Source: an uncultured Prevotellaceae bacterium
GTDB taxonomy: Bacteria; Bacteroidota; Bacteroidia; Bacteroidales; Muribaculaceae
NCBI GenBank assembly: GCA_905210415.1
Contig: CAJLWM010000067.1
Span: 1 to 10,701, forward strand
DNA length: 10,701 bases
Direction: 5' to 3'
The stretch's first letter is position 1, and the number at the start of each line of letters is the position of its first letter. Both the position numbers and the translations under genes were made by a program. The notes under the pieces were generated by a model. The model did not search any database. It worked only from the letters and a program-made list of their open reading frames with translations, and had not been told where the DNA came from. Shown piece by piece: positions 7,815-10,701 of the stretch.

Positions 7815-8123
7815 CTACACATCAAGTTTCTCCATCATTGTGGCAAAACCCACCACACGGTTGCCGAAGCGCGAAGTGAGGGCATTAGCCAACCCTGTGC
7901 CAACGCTCTCATGCCATGTGTTGAGCATCTCCACCGACATTGCACGAAATTGCAAAGCAAAACTGCTACCGCCATCGCGCTCGCTGCCGATGATGCGGGT
8001 GAGTTGTGGCACCAATAGCATACGGTCGGCTGTGGCTTGTGGCACATACACCCGGCGAAGCCATTCCAAAAACTCTTGTTGCACCTCATCGGCAACAAAA
8101 TATGTGGTATTGTATATTATCAT
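7815..8123 (-). CDS. DUF4286 family protein upstream of ruvC
   Basis: A 102-residue soluble protein with no signal peptide or membrane segment. The opening MIIYNTTYFV, the central GGSSFALQF (about 51-59) and the closing GNRVVGFATMMEKLDV resemble the Bacteroidetes DUF4286 family as I know it, and the length is typical. The pattern of short alternating hydrophobic strands and a helix suggests a small ferredoxin-like or dimeric alpha-beta barrel fold, but that is inference. No biochemical function is known to me. The start at 8123 is fixed by the family's characteristic N-terminus; it has no clear Shine-Dalgarno sequence, only an AT-rich leader. ruvC begins 15 bases after its TAG, and from memory DUF4286 genes often lie next to ruvC in Bacteroidales, so a link with DNA repair is possible but unproven. 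Confidence 0.88.
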   Translation of the reverse strand: MIIYNTTYFVADEVQQEFLEWLRRVYVPQATADRMLLVPQLTRIIGSERDGGSSFALQFRAMSVEMLNTWHESVGTGLANALTSRFGNRVVGFATMMEKLDV

Positions 8124-8264
8124 TATATATTATGTGTTAGTTTATACTTTCTTTTTTCACTCACCGCAGGGGCATCACCCTCACACGGCCATAAGTACTA
8201 TACGATTTTCTCCAACAGACATTAAGCAAGTTTTTATTATACAGATATTTTCTTGCGAGCTTTG

Positions 8265-8296
8265 CAAAAATACACTTATTCCACTTACAAAGCAAA
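8265..8296 (-). promoter_or_regulatory. Bacteroidetes-type promoter for the DUF4286-ruvC unit
   Basis: On the minus strand TATTTTTG (8272-8265) fits the -7 consensus TAnnTTTG and TTTG (8296-8293) is the -33 element, with a 20-base spacer. The predicted start near 8258 leaves a leader of about 135 bases before the ATG at 8123. The conserved core of the most diverged tandem repeat copy (8271-8286) occupies most of the spacer and supplies the TA of the -7 box. Confidence 0.75.
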
Positions 8297-8420
8297 TAAA
8301 ACGATACACTTATTCCACTTTGATGGGGCTATAAAAACACACTTATTCCAGTTTGTCGAGGCCCGAAAACTACACTTTTTCCACTTTGGCGAGGCTCAAA
8401 AACTACACTTATTCCACTTT
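8271..8420. repeat. Five-copy tandem repeat, period 33-34 bases, at the 3' end of metH
   Basis: The core TACACTTATTCCACTT recurs at 8271, 8305, 8338, 8371 and 8404 on the plus strand, with steps of 34, 33, 33 and 33. Single changes occur, such as CACTTTTT in copy four and CCAGTTT in copy three. The linkers are also related in the copies nearest metH: GTCGAGGCCCGAAAAC and GGCGAGGCTCAAAAAC, with a more diverged GATGGGGCTATAAAAAC before them. Copies decay with distance from metH, so the array probably grew by tandem duplication. It lies between metH and the DUF4286-ruvC unit, contains the metH stop codon at one end and a promoter at the other. The role is unknown. Confidence 0.9.
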
Positions 8421-10701
8421 GGAGACCTTTTCACGCTCGCGGCGCATAGCATAATCGGTTTTTTGGTCATCGCCAATCTTGCCCAACAAGAAATAGTGAC
8501 TATCGGTATGCGCTATCATCAATCCGCAAGTGCTGGCTGCCGGACTCATCGCACCGTTTTCGGTGAGCGTAACACCAATTTCACTCAATGGCATCAGTGC
8601 GTCTATATCGAATATGACGCTCTGATCGGGCAACGACGGATAGCCCACTGCCGGACGTATACCTTTATAATACTGTCGAAGCAGATTCTTAGGATTATCG
8701 AGTTCGGCGCTGTCGTAAGTGTAAGCCCACGCCACATTTCGCACATAAGAGTGCAATATTTCCGTGGCAGCCTCGGCAAGGCGGTCGCAAAGGGTCTGAT
8801 ACAATATCAGTCTGTCGTCCTCGCCTTTTTGCTTCGCCTCTGCCACCAAAGCAGCCAACTCATCGCCTGCTGTCACAGCAAATGTGCCGATATAATCTTG
8901 CACGCCGCTTTGCTCTGGCGCTATATAGTCGCTCAACGAGAGAGTTGCCTCCACATCGCTACGTTGCTGGCGCAATGTGGCGATGCGCACTCGGTGGTCA
9001 ACCACAATGTCGTCGCCATCGGCATTGGCTTGCCACAGGCCATAGATGGCGCGCAAGCTTTCGTTGTGATAACGTTCAAATTTATCAAGCGCTCTATTGG
9101 CATCCTTAAATAGCTGCATGGCTTGCGCTGCCTGAGCCGACGCAGCCTGCGGTTTCGCCGCCAACCATGCTGCACGGCAACAATCGCAGCCGTGGATATC
9201 GGCAATATCGGCGAACGCGGCATCAAGCCCCCACGCCGCAAAGAATGCCCGCCAGTTTATCAGTCGGCGCGCTTGTTCCACAGTGATGCGCAGGATGCCC
9301 ACACCCATTCGCGATGGCTTCTTAGGCGAATATTGCAACTGCACCTTGCGAGTCCTCGCTTCGGCAAGCGAAAGCAGATTCTTCGACTGGTTATAATTAT
9401 CGCGCACCTGATGCTGATGCTGCTTGAGTTCGTTGACAAAGCAACAGCCTCCCACTATCAGGCGTTGAGCCGTGGCTGCCATCGAGGCGGCATCGCCCGT
9501 GCGTATCACAGCGCCATCATACTCCGGAGCTATCACCACTGCGGTGTGCTCCTCGCTGGTGGTGGCGCCGCCAACCATTATCGGGGTGTCCATGTGGTTT
9601 TGCTGCATCAATGCTGCCACCTTACGCATTTCCTCGAGCGACGGGGTGATAAGTCCGCTCAGCGCCACTATGTCGGCACCAACTTCCTTGGCCTTTTCCA
9701 CAATGGCTTCGCCTGGTACCATCACGCCGAGGTCAATCACCTCATAACCATTGCAGCGCAGTACCACCGACACTATGTTTTTGCCTATATCATGCACATC
9801 GCCCTTCACGGTGGCTATCACCACACGTCCGGCGTTGCGTCGACCGCCACTCTGTTGCTCAGCTTCGATGTATGGGTTAAGCCAATTCACTGCCACCTTC
9901 ATTGTGCGGGCACTCTTCACCACTTGTGGCAAAAACATCTTGCCCTCGCCAAACAGTTGGCCCACGCGATTGATGCCCGACATCAACGGGCCGTCAATCA
10001 CGGCTATTGCGCTACCCAAAGCTGCATGCACCTGCTCGAGCACTGTGGCTATGCCGTCGGTCATACCCCGCTCCACCATGCGTTCAAGGCGGGTGGTTGC
10101 GTCAATCGATTCGTCGCCCACATCGCCTGCCACTTGCTCCGACACCTTCTTGCCCTTCAGTCCCTCGGCCATCTGCACAAGCGCATCGGTGGCATCGGCC
10201 TTGCGGCAAAGTATCACGTCCTCAATGGCATCTCTCAAATCGGCAGGGATATTCTCATAAGGCAATATCGTGCCGGCATTCACTATCGCCATATCCATAC
10301 CCTTGGCTATGGCGTGATAGAGAAACACCGAGTGCATGGCCTGGCGCACAAAATTGTTGCCGCGAAACGCAAACGACAGGTTGCTCACGCCACCACTCAC
10401 CTTCGCCCCTGGCAAATTTTGCTTTATCCACGCCACTGTGTTGATAAAATCAATGCCATAGCGCTCATGTTCAGGCATACCGGTGGCAACGGTCAGCACA
10501 TTCGGGTCGAATATTATATCTTGTGGATTAAAGTCCACCTTGTTCACAAGTATATCGTAGGCTCTACGACACACCGCCACTTTTCGCTCGTAGGTGTCGG
10601 CTTGGCCGTTCTCATCGAATGCCATCACCACCACAGCGGCGCCCATCTGCTTGATGTAGCGCGCGTGGGCAATAAACTCTGCCTCACCGCCTTTAAGGCT
10701 G
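8409..10701 (-). CDS. metH: Cobalamin-dependent methionine synthase MetH, C-terminal part (5' end outside the window)
   Basis: MetH transfers a methyl group from methyltetrahydrofolate through cobalamin to homocysteine, making methionine in the cytoplasm. The 763 codons visible correspond to roughly residue 457 onward of the 1227-residue E. coli enzyme; the zinc- and homocysteine-binding domain is off the window. The frame stays open to the edge ([18 protein letters not shown] precedes the first visible ATG at 10646, which is not the start). The end of the folate domain shows [14 protein letters not shown] and [13 protein letters not shown]. The helical cap shows [18 protein letters not shown]. 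The B12 domain has GDVHDIGKN with the cobalt-ligand His at 9794-9792, the Ser of LSGLITPS, and [12 protein letters not shown]. The reactivation domain has the S-adenosylmethionine motif RPAVGY (about 8657-8640) and ends soon after KTDYAMRRE. The end, KVSKVE then TAA, lies in a tandem repeat copy, and the terminal segment usual after this point (EVERWLAP in E. coli) is missing. No clear terminator follows. Confidence 0.97.
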   Translation of the reverse strand, partial: SLKGGEAEFIAHARYIKQMGAAVVVMAFDENGQADTYERKVAVCRRAYDILVNKVDFNPQDIIFDPNVLTVATGMPEHERYGIDFINTVAWIKQNLPGAKVSGGVSNLSFAFRGNNFVRQAMHSVFLYHAIAKGMDMAIVNAGTILPYENIPADLRDAIEDVILCRKADATDALVQMAEGLKGKKVSEQVAGDVGDESIDATTRLERMVERGMTDGIATVLEQVHAALGSAIAVIDGPLMSGINRVGQLFGEGKMFLPQVVKSARTMKVAVNWLNPYIEAEQQSGGRRNAGRVVIATVKGDVHDIGKNIVSVVLRCNGYEVIDLGVMVPGEAIVEKAKEVGADIVALSGLITPSLEEMRKVAALMQQNHMDTPIMVGGATTSEEHTAVVIAPEYDGAVIRTGDAASMAATAQRLIVGGCCFVNELKQHQHQVRDNYNQSKNLLSLAEARTRKVQLQYSPKKPSRMGVGILRITVEQARRLINWRAFFAAWGLDAAFADIADIHGCDCCRAAWLAAKPQAASAQAAQAMQLFKDANRALDKFERYHNESLRAIYGLWQANADGDDIVVDHRVRIATLRQQRSDVEATLSLSDYIAPEQSGVQDYIGTFAVTAGDELAALVAEAKQKGEDDRLILYQTLCDRLAEAATEILHSYVRNVAWAYTYDSAELDNPKNLLRQYYKGIRPAVGYPSLPDQSVIFDIDALMPLSEIGVTLTENGAMSPAASTCGLMIAHTDSHYFLLGKIGDDQKTDYAMRREREKVSKVE

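Noticed and set aside
8124..8260. A 13-codon frame starting near 8219 in the DUF4286 leader as a leader peptide
   Set aside because: It has no recognisable regulatory codon run or paired hairpins, and frames this short are expected by chance.
8271..8420. CRISPR array
   Set aside because: The repeat core is only 16 bases, the linkers resemble one another, and no cas gene is present.
8253..9113. Long plus-strand reading frame with an 11-residue periodic N-terminus (HLFHF-type repeats)
   Set aside because: It is antisense to metH for most of its length. The periodicity is simply the 33-base DNA repeat read in frame, and there is no promoter or ribosome binding site.

Overview
The window reads as a chromosomal segment from a member of the Bacteroidales; a gut lineage such as Muribaculaceae is possible, but this is inference. 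Three things point there. The outer-membrane proteins are TonB-dependent receptors with an N-terminal carboxypeptidase-regulatory domain. A small protein resembling Bacteroidetes DUF4286 sits directly before ruvC. Three promoters fit the Bacteroidetes consensus (-33 TTTG or TTG, about 20 bases, -7 TAnnTTTG), while ribosome binding sites are weak or AT-rich. Every supported gene is on the minus strand, so transcription runs from high to low coordinates.

Layout in the direction of transcription. 10701-8409 is the C-terminal 763 codons of cobalamin-dependent methionine synthase (metH); its N-terminal part lies outside the window. Its stop codon falls inside the first of five copies of a 33-34 base tandem repeat (8271-8420). 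The far end of that repeat overlaps a good promoter (8265-8296) for a two-gene unit: a DUF4286-type protein (8123-7815), then ruvC (7799-7194). The 435-base gap after ruvC is not empty. It has a promoter (7077-7108), about 190 bases of strongly foldable sequence and an intrinsic terminator (6882-6925), which together look like a free-standing small RNA. A further hairpin follows, then an AT-rich leader.

Two full-length Oar-like TonB-dependent receptors of 1043 and 1044 residues follow (6758-3627 and 3350-216). They are tandem paralogues, roughly 80% identical by eye, and their terminators are also recognisably related, so the duplicated unit included the terminator. The upstream copy is written in codons that look adapted to high expression, the downstream copy is not. 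A tandem pair of terminators and a separate promoter make the downstream copy its own transcription unit. No SusD-type lipoprotein gene lies between or beside the receptors within the window.

Bases 1-143 hold no gene I can support. The genes do not form one pathway: methionine synthesis, recombination and outer-membrane transport are simply adjacent. I see no new defence or mobile system. The best leads are the small RNA candidate and the 33-base repeat at the metH end.
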